Virus record (IMG/VR): IMGVR_UViG_3300025626_000138
Location: 1-23,230 of that record
Source of the DNA: a virus
Reading direction: 5' to 3' (one strand)
DNA length: 23,230 bases
The notes beneath the pieces are model-generated. The model saw nothing but the letters and a program-made list of their open reading frames with translations, did no database searches and had not been told where the DNA came from. Below are positions 1 to 8,387 of the stretch, piece by piece. Every line of letters begins with the position of its first letter. The first letter of the stretch is position 1. The translations under genes and the position numbers were made by a program.

Positions 1-3000
1 CAAAAGCTATAGGATTACCATCTTTATCTTTTTTATTAGGATCAAATTCTCTAGCTATTTCTTGAAGCTCTGTTTTTGCACTTTCTAAATATGTTTTTCT
101 ATCTAAGCCTGCTTTTTCTCTAACGTTTACCGGTATGCCTTTATAAAACTTAGTAAAAGCTCTATTAGCAACCTTGTTAACCATTGTTTCAACTTTTTCT
201 TTTTCTACACCTTCAACCTCTTTAGTTAAGTCTTTAGAAGCCATTACTTCAGCTTTTTTAGCTTTAGCATCAATATTTGCTGGGTAGTATTCAACATCTG
301 ATAAGTCTATCTTACCTAAAGCGGCAAATTGACTAGCGCTAACATCAGATACGTAGCCTTTTTGAAATTCTCTACCTAAGTCGCCTAATGTTCTGACTAA
401 ATCTGCAGCTGTTCTTGGTGGAGCAAAATCACCTAATCCATATTGTTTTTGAATTAATCTAATTTCAGATTTAATTCCATTAACAAAAGTACCGGATGTA
501 TATTTATTTTGATAATAAACCTTAGGATCTGTTAAAAATTCAGTTAAAAAAGCTATGTATTCTTCTCCTTGTACGTTTTTATCTTTATAATTTTCTTGTA
601 TTGCTCTTCTTAATTCAGTATCTTTAAATGTTCCAAAATCAACACCTTTAAACATTTCACGCATTTTGTTTGTGAAATTTATTTTAGCTTGTGGATTTTT
701 CTTGAAATAAGCATTGAAAATAACATGTGATAATTCGTGTAAAGGTTTTCCAGGAGTATACTTGCTTAAGTCTACTAACACCTTGTTTTGCTCTGGTAAA
801 AATTCAGCAGTATTACCTTCTTGCATTTGCATTTTAGCATCTTCAGCTTTTAAAAATAAAACCTCTGGATTAACAAAAGTTGATTCACCGTTTTTACCTT
901 TAGGAGCAGATTCACTTAAAGATTTAAAAATAGGTTTAGTTATTTGATTATTAAAGTTCTTTTCAAAACTAGGATTTAATTCAAATTCTCCAGTTTCTTT
1001 ATTTACTATTTTTTCACCTGTGTTAGGGTCAGTAGCAAAGGGGTTTAATGATTGATGTTGAGTTCTTATGCTTAGCATTTGATCAACAGTACCCATTGTC
1101 TCACTTACTTTTGATAATTTATTTAAAATTTCTAAAGCTTTTTTACCTTCTGCTGTTTTTTGTTTTGATAACTTACTTAGTTGCTCTTGTATTTTAAAGT
1201 TTTTATCTGAAGAAGTTGTAGGTATTCTTTTACCATCAGGAGTTAATCTATTATCTGGAATTATATTAATTCCGTTTTCCACTAATAATCTCTGACCTTG
1301 TTTAGAAAGATCTCTAGATCTACTATTAAGCTTATTCATTTCTCTACCTAAACCGTGGTTAGATAAAAAATCTCTACCTTTAAAATGCTGAGCTCCAGTA
1401 AGCTTAAACATCATAACGTTGGATAAAAATCTTTTAGTAGCTTCGTCAGTATCTCCGTACAGCTCGTCCATACCTGCATTAAAGTCGCTATTATCCAACA
1501 TATCATCAACAATGTTATGTATGATTTCACTACCTTCTATTGATAATGCTCCTGCTGGACCAGCTTTAGCGTATTTATTCATTAAAGTGTTTAAACCAAC
1601 CTTATGCTTATTAAAAAACCTTATAGGTTCAAAAACTTTACCTAAACCAAAAAATAAAGCACCAGTACCTAAGCCGAAGTCAGCTGTAGTTGATTGCATT
1701 TTAACCTCTTCTTTAAAAGCTCCAGCTAAAAATTTTCCTAATTTAGGCAATCTAGCTATTGCAGCACCAGTTCCCATACCACCAGTAGCTAATTCAAAAG
1801 CTGCAAACTCAAGAAGCGTAGGAACAAAACCACCGGTAGCTGTAGCAGTCATTTCTGACAAGCCCATTTCAAAGTTTTCTTCTTGTGCTTTTGTAAGTTT
1901 TATAGGTTCTGCTTTACCAGATTTAACGCTTTCAGAATTATTAACTATAGATACTGTTTGTTTTATTTGATCTAATAAGTTTCTAGGACTTTGACCTAAT
2001 GTTTTTTCAATCTCCTCTTGATTATAACCACCCCACTGCATTAAAGCAGCCTCTGGTAAAGCTTGGAATAAAGCAGTTTGCCCAAAACCAAAAATATCAG
2101 ACGCAACACCATTTAAAGGTATGCCATCTCTATATTTATCTTTACTGTAAGCGTCTGTGGGTTTTTCAATTAAAGCAGGGTTTTCTCCTAACTCAACTAA
2201 TCTGTATAAGCCTCTAATCTCAGCTTCAGTTTCTAGCTTTTCCTCTTCCCATATTCTATAATTTAAAATATCTTCACCTTTTTTTCTAGCTAAAACATTA
2301 TCTAATCCACCCTTATATCCACCAGCTTCTTCAGTCCTAACCCCTAAGTTGTATAGATCATTATAAGTTAAATCAATTTCTTCTATGTCTTTTAAAGTCT
2401 CTGTGTCAACTAGTCTAACTCCTCCAATAGCAAATTGATCAGTAACTGTAGATATGTTAAAACCTTTTGCGTTTAAATAATTTTTAACTTTAACTATTTC
2501 TGAAGCTTCTTCAATTAATAAATCTTTTAAATTAACTTTAATTTTATCTTTTCTACCTCTAGCGTCTAAAAACTCTGTTTCTAATATTCTATTATCTAAT
2601 AAGTTTTTACTTAAATCTCTAGCTGAAAGTTTTTCAACATCAGTTCCTTGACCTGCGAAAGCTTCTAGGATAGATCCAGTATTATAAGCGTTTTTCTCTA
2701 TTTGCTTAAGTTCTTCTTTTTTCTTTTTAGTAACGTTTAAAGTGTTAACCCAGTTGCCAGATTCATCCCAAGCTCCACCACCTAAATCTTTTTGTTTTAA
2801 AATAAGTTCTTCTTTTTCTTTTTTAAAATTTATTATTCTTTGATTATCATCTGCACTTCTATCTTTTTTTAATTCTAATAATTCTACTTGTTCATTAACT
2901 TTTGATATCTTACTATTTAATTCCTTTAGATTTAACTGCTTGTCTGTTAAATTGTTTTTTAACTCTTTTGTTTTAAGATTTGTATATTCTTGGCTTGCTT

Positions 3001-4018
3001 CGGCTCTACCTAAGTATTTAACAGCGTCTGAGTATATTCTTTCGTCAGCTATAGACCCAGATCTATTATCTATAAAACCCTGCATTTTACCACTATCATA
3101 TATAGCTAAAAAACTATCTTTAGTTATATTTAAACCTGTCTGCTCCTTTACACTATCGTAAACATAATCTCTAAGAATATCTTTTTCACTACTATTTAAT
3201 TTATTAAAACTAGCTGACAAAGATTCGTTTTCTGTTCTTATACCTGGAAAAACTTTTTTAAGGTTTGTAGCAGCATCTATAGCAATTCCTTCAACACTAT
3301 TAACTATATTTAACATTTCGCTAGCCTCAGGATTTCGAGTTTTTTCACCATAGGTAACACCTAGTTCTTCTGGCAAAAATGGAGCTGATCTACCCTCTTG
3401 TTCTACTATTTCTATTTCACTATATAGGTTGTTTGTTGAAGTATTACCATAATCATCGTAATCAACGGTTAAACCTGTTTTATCATACACTTCTTGCTTT
3501 ACAGGATCTAGTTTAGGTTTTTTACCAACAAAATCTTTAAATTCATTAAAATCACTAAATCCAGCATAATTAGTATTTAAATCAAAACTTTCTTCTTCTC
3601 CTGTGATTTTATTTTTAACAGTAATACCATTAAAATCAAAAGTTGATTCATCAAATTCAAAATCAGGATATAATCTAGCTAGTTTTTCACTATTGTTTTT
3701 AATAAAATCTTCTTCTGTTGACTTCCAGTCTTCTTCGGTTATTTCTTCAGTTTTTGGTTTAACAGGTTCTTTTTCTTCAACTTCAGTTTCTTGTATAGTA
3801 GTTTCTTCAACAACAGGTTCTTTTATTTCATCTGTTCCTATAGTTATATCTTTAAAGCTGTTTAAATCTCCGCTATAACCGTCTTTTTCAAATAAGTTAA
3901 AAGAATAATTTAAAGCCTCATCATTTGTAGATATTAAACTTTTGTAATCTTCTATAGATCCGCTATAACCATCTTTTGAAAACAAATCAAAACTATATTG
4001 TAAAGCTTCTGGATTCAT
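1..4018 (-). CDS. Giant putative ejected virion protein with zincin-like metallopeptidase site (3' end cut off)
   Basis: This is an open frame of at least 1339 codons with no stop before the left edge, so the C-terminus is missing. The ATG at 4018 lies 2 bp after the stop of the upstream gene. Residues 2-31 and 32-61 form two tandem repeats (16 of 30 positions identical, core LF.KDGYSG). An acidic linker follows, then a predicted coiled coil at about 340-407. Gly/Ala-rich hydrophobic stretches at about 640-660, 730-755 and 777-793 could insert into membrane. HELSH at 1094-1098 fits the HExxH zinc-binding motif, and GEEYIAFLTEF supplies Glu1152, Glu1153 and Glu1160 as candidate third ligands, so a gluzincin-like peptidase is inferred. 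As the last gene after the tail proteins it resembles giant internal or ejected proteins of podoviruses. Some crAss-like phages carry a virion RNA polymerase in such proteins, but no polymerase motif is visible in the part present. Substrate unknown. Confidence 0.8.
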   Translation of the reverse strand, partial: MNPEALQYSFDLFSKDGYSGSIEDYKSLISTNDEALNYSFNLFEKDGYSGDLNSFKDITIGTDEIKEPVVEETTIQETEVEEKEPVKPKTEEITEEDWKSTEEDFIKNNSEKLARLYPDFEFDESTFDFNGITVKNKITGEEESFDLNTNYAGFSDFNEFKDFVGKKPKLDPVKQEVYDKTGLTVDYDDYGNTSTNNLYSEIEIVEQEGRSAPFLPEELGVTYGEKTRNPEASEMLNIVNSVEGIAIDAATNLKKVFPGIRTENESLSASFNKLNSSEKDILRDYVYDSVKEQTGLNITKDSFLAIYDSGKMQGFIDNRSGSIADERIYSDAVKYLGRAEASQEYTNLKTKELKNNLTDKQLNLKELNSKISKVNEQVELLELKKDRSADDNQRIINFKKEKEELILKQKDLGGGAWDESGNWVNTLNVTKKKKEELKQIEKNAYNTGSILEAFAGQGTDVEKLSARDLSKNLLDNRILETEFLDARGRKDKIKVNLKDLLIEEASEIVKVKNYLNAKGFNISTVTDQFAIGGVRLVDTETLKDIEEIDLTYNDLYNLGVRTEEAGGYKGGLDNVLARKKGEDILNYRIWEEEKLETEAEIRGLYRLVELGENPALIEKPTDAYSKDKYRDGIPLNGVASDIFGFGQTALFQALPEAALMQWGGYNQEEIEKTLGQSPRNLLDQIKQTVSIVNNSESVKSGKAEPIKLTKAQEENFEMGLSEMTATATGGFVPTLLEFAAFELATGGMGTGAAIARLPKLGKFLAGAFKEEVKMQSTTADFGLGTGALFFGLGKVFEPIRFFNKHKVGLNTLMNKYAKAGPAGALSIEGSEIIHNIVDDMLDNSDFNAGMDELYGDTDEATKRFLSNVMMFKLTGAQHFKGRDFLSNHGLGREMNKLNSRSRDLSKQGQRLLVENGINIIPDNRLTPDGKRIPTTSSDKNFKIQEQLSKLSKQKTAEGKKALEILNKLSKVSETMGTVDQMLSIRTQHQSLNPFATDPNTGEKIVNKETGEFELNPSFEKNFNNQITKPIFKSLSESAPKGKNGESTFVNPEVLFLKAEDAKMQMQEGNTAEFLPEQNKVLVDLSKYTPGKPLHELSHVIFNAYFKKNPQAKINFTNKMREMFKGVDFGTFKDTELRRAIQENYKDKNVQGEEYIAFLTEFLTDPKVYYQNKYTSGTFVNGIKSEIRLIQKQYGLGDFAPPRTAADLVRTLGDLGREFQKGYVSDVSASQFAALGKIDLSDVEYYPANIDAKAKKAEVMASKDLTKEVEGVEKEKVETMVNKVANRAFTKFYKGIPVNVREKAGLDRKTYLESAKTELQEIAREFDPNKKDKDGNPIAF
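3836..4015 (-). repeat. Two tandem 90-bp (30-residue) coding repeats at the start of the giant protein
   Basis: Residues 2-31 (3926-4015) and 32-61 (3836-3925) align without gaps. Sixteen of 30 residues match, including EAL, YSF, LF and KDGYSG. The DNA copies are diverged, so this is an old duplication kept at protein level. I recall similar EAL...LF..DGY.G units at the start of other giant marine phage proteins. A role in binding other virion proteins is only a guess. Confidence 0.8.
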
Positions 4019-4020
4019 AT

Positions 4021-5496
4021 TTATTTTTTAGGATTAAATTTAGCTGCACCACTGCTAGGCCCTTGGTATGATTGTAATGTTGTTATCATAAAATCATTTA
4101 TTTTATCAACATCTATAAAGTTATTTCTGTCACCTATTCCAATGTATCTATCTAGTATGTCTAAAGATAATGGTTGATAAGGTGGTTGATTTTTTGAACC
4201 ACTTGGGGTAACTTTAATATACAAGTCGTTTTCATTATAACCTGGTAATGATCTATCAATTTCATCATTAAGAGCACTATTGCTAGCTTTAACAACAACG
4301 CCAGGATTAGCATCTATTAATATTGATTTAATTTTTTCAACTGTAGCTTCTTTATCTATATTACCATCTTTGTCAAATTCATTAACTTGATCTAATTCAT
4401 CATAAAAGTTAAACTTTTTTGTTTCTTCACTTGAAGAACCTTTTTTATCTTTTACAGTTTTACTAGTTTTAGTTTTAGTTTTTTGTTCGGCTAATTGAGT
4501 TCTTATATCTCTAACTTTCTCTCCTTTTCCTTTGCTATATTGATCCATTGTGTAGTTAGCAATAGCTTCCATTAATTCATCTTCTTGATCTCCATTCTCT
4601 GGATCATAAGTAACATCTATTCCTTTATCATAATAACCAGAACCAGATAAAAATTGCATAGTATCACCGTTTATACCGTTTCTTATTATCTTATCATTTA
4701 AAATACCATTTCTAATATTATCATAAGCTTTTTCAGAGTCTAACGATGTTGTAGTTATAAGCTCACCATTAGCTCCTCTTGATTCTGTAACTTTATTTAT
4801 ATTAGGAAAATTTTTAGCTAATTGATCATAAGAAGCTTTAAACGTAGGGCTAGGGTCTTGTACTTCATTCCATAACCCAGGTAATCCTTGCTCTCTTCCA
4901 GCATAGTAATTTGTAGGGTTTATTTTAAATTCTTTACCAGTGCTAGGATCTTTATAGCTTAAGTTAAAACCTAGACCATCCCACTCTGTTTTAATTTCTT
5001 TACCATTATTAACACCTAAGGCATTTAAAAAAGGTATTGCTTCTGGATTTGAATTAGTATTAGAAACTGTTTTAGTACTTGTTCCATTTACTACTCTTTT
5101 GTTATAATCTTCAGCTTCTGCTAGAAGTTTCATAAAATTACCAGTAGCACCTTCAATACCATTAAGTAAGTTAGATCTCATTTTAGTTACCTCAGTTTGA
5201 TCTCTACCTATTGAATTGTATTCTAAAAGATCTAAAGCATCGATTTGATCTATAATAGTTTGTTTAAAGCTATCAGCTAGTTCAGAGTTATCACTGCTTT
5301 GAATTTTATTAGCTTCCTGCATTAATTCAGCTGTCTGCTTAGCTAATGCATTTTTGCTAGTTTCAATCATGGCCATTTGATTGTCCATAGATGTTCTAGC
5401 AGTTTTTAAAGTCTTAGAAAGACCTGAAGCATAATCGGCTTGTTCAGCCATAGCAACTTGACCTTGTGTTATTCCTGGTTGTGCGTATGTTCCCAT
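4021..5496 (-). CDS. Putative internal/ejected virion protein (491 aa)
   Basis: I do not recognise a defined family. The N-terminal third (about residues 15-140) is rich in Ala, Gln, Lys, Glu and Met in helix-forming order (NQMAMIETSKNALAKQ, LMQEANKIQSS), consistent with a long helical or coiled-coil segment. The middle is mixed and polar. A Lys/Thr/Ser-rich low-complexity linker lies at about 338-360, followed by a compact acidic domain ending in a basic tail. No signal peptide, membrane segment or catalytic motif is visible. It sits between a 326-aa Ala/Gln-rich protein and the giant protein, the place where T7-like phages keep their internal core proteins and crAss-like phages their cargo proteins. 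An internal virion protein is therefore inferred from position and composition. The start at 5496 is 15 bp after the preceding stop and has an AT-rich leader. Confidence 0.72.
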   Translation of the reverse strand: MGTYAQPGITQGQVAMAEQADYASGLSKTLKTARTSMDNQMAMIETSKNALAKQTAELMQEANKIQSSDNSELADSFKQTIIDQIDALDLLEYNSIGRDQTEVTKMRSNLLNGIEGATGNFMKLLAEAEDYNKRVVNGTSTKTVSNTNSNPEAIPFLNALGVNNGKEIKTEWDGLGFNLSYKDPSTGKEFKINPTNYYAGREQGLPGLWNEVQDPSPTFKASYDQLAKNFPNINKVTESRGANGELITTTSLDSEKAYDNIRNGILNDKIIRNGINGDTMQFLSGSGYYDKGIDVTYDPENGDQEDELMEAIANYTMDQYSKGKGEKVRDIRTQLAEQKTKTKTSKTVKDKKGSSSEETKKFNFYDELDQVNEFDKDGNIDKEATVEKIKSILIDANPGVVVKASNSALNDEIDRSLPGYNENDLYIKVTPSGSKNQPPYQPLSLDILDRYIGIGDRNNFIDVDKINDFMITTLQSYQGPSSGAAKFNPKK

Positions 5497-5511
5497 AGTT
5501 TTTTTATTGTT

Positions 5512-6492
5512 TTAATAAATTTTTCTTTTCATAATCTTTCCTACTCCTCCAGGTCCATCTTGCAAGTCTTCATAAGAAACTTTTTCTCCATCTATAGTCA
5601 CATAACCCATTGAAGCCACTTGACCTGACGCCGCTTGGTTAACATCTGAAGCTGACACCGCTTGGTCAACCTCTAAAACACCTTTACCAGGAAAAGCAGA
5701 CATAGCTTGATTACCAGTAATAGCTGGCGCACTAACTTGATCAACAATTTCGTCTGCTAGCTTTAAATCATCACCAAAACTGTTATCAATTAAACTGTTT
5801 TGCATTCTTTCTTGAAAATCTCTTTCTGATTCGTTTTGTGCTGCGTTATTTCTTTCATCAGCGTTGTTCATAAAAGTTTTTACTCTTTTTTCAGGAACTA
5901 TACCAGCATTTCTAACAGCTGCAGCATCACCTAATGCACTTAGACCTGTTTGTATAGACATGTCTCTTCTGTATTGAGCCATATCAGCTTGAGCTTGTAA
6001 TCTATTTAATTCATTAATGTCTCTATTTTCTTGCATCTGCATTCTAACAGTTTCACCTTTACCTTTAGCAATGTCAACTTGTAATTGGCCTTGAGCTTGT
6101 AGTTTTTGGTTATTAACTTCTTGCTGTTCAATACTAGCAGCAACACCTTGTTTAGATTTTAATGCAGCATTTGCTATAGCAGTTGCTCCACCTGCAGCAG
6201 CCCCAGTTTCTCTTAACGTGTCTAAAGTATTAGCTAAAGCTTGATCTGTTTGTTCCATTTTTATTTCAGCAGCTTGAGTAGCTACAGCTAAGTTTTCATA
6301 AGGATTAGATAAATTAGCAAAAGGATTTTCTATATCTTGCCTTCTGTAATTATCAATATCAGTTCTTACTTTTCCTAATTGTCTTTGAGCTGAAATAGCT
6401 TGAAACCCAGCTAAAGCAGCTGGCGCAGCGGCCCAAGCTGTTTCCCAACCTGTTCCAGGCTTTAATTCAAATCCTAATTTTTTTAATCCCAT
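5512..6492 (-). CDS. Putative internal/ejected virion protein, helical Ala/Gln-rich (326 aa)
   Basis: The N-terminus has an amphipathic to hydrophobic Ala-rich stretch (WETAWAAAPAALAGFQAISA, residues 16-35) that could touch membrane. Residues 64-180 are almost entirely helix-forming, with NLAVATQAAEIKMEQTDQ, a Gly/Ala hinge (ETGAAAGGATAIA, 95-107) and a Gln-rich coiled-coil run (SKQGVAASIEQQEVNNQKLQ). The C-terminal part is polar and acidic. I recall this NLxVxTQAAE...SKQGVAASIE pattern in structural modules of flavobacterial and crAss-like phages, where such proteins sit just after the tail nozzle genes. By size, composition and order it is comparable to T7 gp14-type internal proteins ejected first to form a channel, but no homology is claimed. 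The gene starts 6 bp after the 625-aa gene and belongs to the same transcript. Confidence 0.75.
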   Translation of the reverse strand: MGLKKLGFELKPGTGWETAWAAAPAALAGFQAISAQRQLGKVRTDIDNYRRQDIENPFANLSNPYENLAVATQAAEIKMEQTDQALANTLDTLRETGAAAGGATAIANAALKSKQGVAASIEQQEVNNQKLQAQGQLQVDIAKGKGETVRMQMQENRDINELNRLQAQADMAQYRRDMSIQTGLSALGDAAAVRNAGIVPEKRVKTFMNNADERNNAAQNESERDFQERMQNSLIDNSFGDDLKLADEIVDQVSAPAITGNQAMSAFPGKGVLEVDQAVSASDVNQAASGQVASMGYVTIDGEKVSYEDLQDGPGGVGKIMKRKIY

Positions 6493-6498
6493 AATTTT

Positions 6499-8376
6499 TT
6501 ATCTTGATGATACTACAAATTCCGATGATACAGCAAACATTTCTTTAGTTCCACCAGCGTTAGTTGTTAAATCTGTTGACATTTTTACTGTAGCAAAATA
6601 TCCTTTTACGCCCGTCATAGAGTCTCCAAATACAACTTCTCCATCTGTAGCTGTAGAACTGTTTACTAAGTTAGCGTAATATTTATTTTCTTTTTCTACA
6701 AATCCAGCTCTATAAGGTATACCATTTTCAGTATATAAACCTTCGTTATAACTTTTGACGTTAACGGTTTGATCTAAAACTTCATTAACTCCAGGTCTTA
6801 TATTAGCAGCGTCTGTTACAAAACTATCAACTTGCCAACCATTACTACCTTCGTAATTAATAGTTTTAAAGTTTTTATTAACTGAAGGACTAGGGTTAAA
6901 TATAAAAGTTATAGAAGATTGGTTAGAAACTCCATAAAATTCATTAGCATTAGTTAAACTATCATAATGAATATATAAAGAACCTTCTTTAGTTGTAAAA
7001 TAGTTATTTTTTAAACTAAATATAAGATCAGGTCTATATGTATAAAAAGTATTCCATCCTTGTACTCTTTCACTGAATGTGAGCGTATTATAGTAATCAC
7101 TTGTTTCATCTAGTGTTTTACTACCTGAATGCTGCTGTATAGATATAGTATAATTATCTTTGTAATTATCAAAACCACCTTCTATTTTATCTTTTTCATA
7201 ATAAACAAATCTTATTTGCGGATCAGCAGCTACTCCTGGAGAGTATACTTGTAGAGGGCCATTATCTAAAAACACAACATTTGAAGAAGTGCCTGAAATA
7301 TCTACTGTACCAATACCTGTAACAAAAGAATTTACAGACTCCCATATACCACCACCACTTACGTTTGTATTTATTTGAACTTGTGAACCTGATATTAACT
7401 CCTGTAGATCATTTATGCCTTTAGCTATAACTCTAACCCAAGGGCCTAAAGGTGCAACAACCTGAGGTCCTGGTCCTGGTAATGGAACTTGAGGACCTTG
7501 AACTATAACCCCGCTTGTTTGATCATATTGTAAATCAAAAGCTACTGTAGTTATAACTTTTCTATCAGAAAGCTTAGCTAATTCATCTCTAAAAAAATCT
7601 CTCATGCCATACTGTGATATTTCAGTTATACCGTCTCTAGACAGCCTTAAAACAGCATTTCGATCTTTATCTGCAAAATATCTTCTAAATCCAAAATGAG
7701 CAAAACTTTCTGGATTTCTACTTATACCATATTCACCCGAGTAAGGAGTAACTTGACCTATTACCACGTTTGAAACAGTATTTACCGGTGTTCCTTCAGC
7801 TGAGTATATAGCATCTTTATCTATTAGTGCTTGGCTAACTTTATTTTCTTGAAATATTGTTAAGTTATTATCCATAGCATAGATAAGTTGTATTGAACCA
7901 TTATGAGGGTCAACAGATTTAGTTATGTCTTCACCTACAGAAAAAACATTAGTTCTATTTATATTTGTTTTAGAATTAAAAATCCCTGAATACACTAAAG
8001 CATTTGATCTATATCTAACATTGCTAGAGTCTTCCATTAGATAAGCTCTAACACCTAAATCTACTTGAGTGTTATTATATCCACCTCTAATTCTAGACTC
8101 TTCTATAACCCAGTTAGACCCATCATTTGGCAAATAACTATTGTTGTTAGTTGTATAAACATTTGAATAAGGAATTGTTGGAGTAACACCAGAAGGTATA
8201 GAAGAGGTAGGCTGAGGCCAATTTGGATAATTATCATTAGTTTTATTTAAAAAAGGTATACCTGGAAATAATTTAACGTAACTAGGTCTTAAAGTAGAAT
8301 TAGTTGTTAAAAAAGGAGTTGTATTCTGTTTTAACCAAAACGTATTGTAATATTTTACTTCTAAATCAAATGCCAT
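6499..8376 (-). CDS. Tail nozzle/tubular-like structural protein (625 aa)
   Basis: This is a beta-rich protein with many Tyr, Asn, Ser and Thr residues and few long helices. Residues 89-104 (WVIEESRIRGGYNNTQ), the segment FSVGEDITKS at 145-154 and LTIFQENKVSQALIDKDAI at 172-190 recall the beta-propeller repeats of P22 gp10/T7 gp12-like tail proteins and the crAss-like muzzle protein. There the unit is typically a read-out of the kind 'N.L.IF.E..V.....D'. A Pro/Gly-rich linker (VPLPGPGPQVVAPLGP, about 297-312) separates the propeller-like half from a second beta-rich half that may face outward. The gene is 11 bp downstream of the 1354-aa gene. Together they probably build the short tail. The split between two genes is notable because related proteins, as I remember them, can be one chain. 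No enzymatic motif is seen. Confidence 0.78.
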   Translation of the reverse strand: MAFDLEVKYYNTFWLKQNTTPFLTTNSTLRPSYVKLFPGIPFLNKTNDNYPNWPQPTSSIPSGVTPTIPYSNVYTTNNNSYLPNDGSNWVIEESRIRGGYNNTQVDLGVRAYLMEDSSNVRYRSNALVYSGIFNSKTNINRTNVFSVGEDITKSVDPHNGSIQLIYAMDNNLTIFQENKVSQALIDKDAIYSAEGTPVNTVSNVVIGQVTPYSGEYGISRNPESFAHFGFRRYFADKDRNAVLRLSRDGITEISQYGMRDFFRDELAKLSDRKVITTVAFDLQYDQTSGVIVQGPQVPLPGPGPQVVAPLGPWVRVIAKGINDLQELISGSQVQINTNVSGGGIWESVNSFVTGIGTVDISGTSSNVVFLDNGPLQVYSPGVAADPQIRFVYYEKDKIEGGFDNYKDNYTISIQQHSGSKTLDETSDYYNTLTFSERVQGWNTFYTYRPDLIFSLKNNYFTTKEGSLYIHYDSLTNANEFYGVSNQSSITFIFNPSPSVNKNFKTINYEGSNGWQVDSFVTDAANIRPGVNEVLDQTVNVKSYNEGLYTENGIPYRAGFVEKENKYYANLVNSSTATDGEVVFGDSMTGVKGYFATVKMSTDLTTNAGGTKEMFAVSSEFVVSSR

Positions 8377-8387
8377 TTTAAATTTTT

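Noticed and set aside
1419-1970. Plus-strand 183-aa ORF with Pro/Ala-rich sequence
   Set aside because: It is antisense to the Gly/Ala-rich stretch of the giant protein, whose frame is open throughout and contains recognisable motifs. No support for a separate gene.
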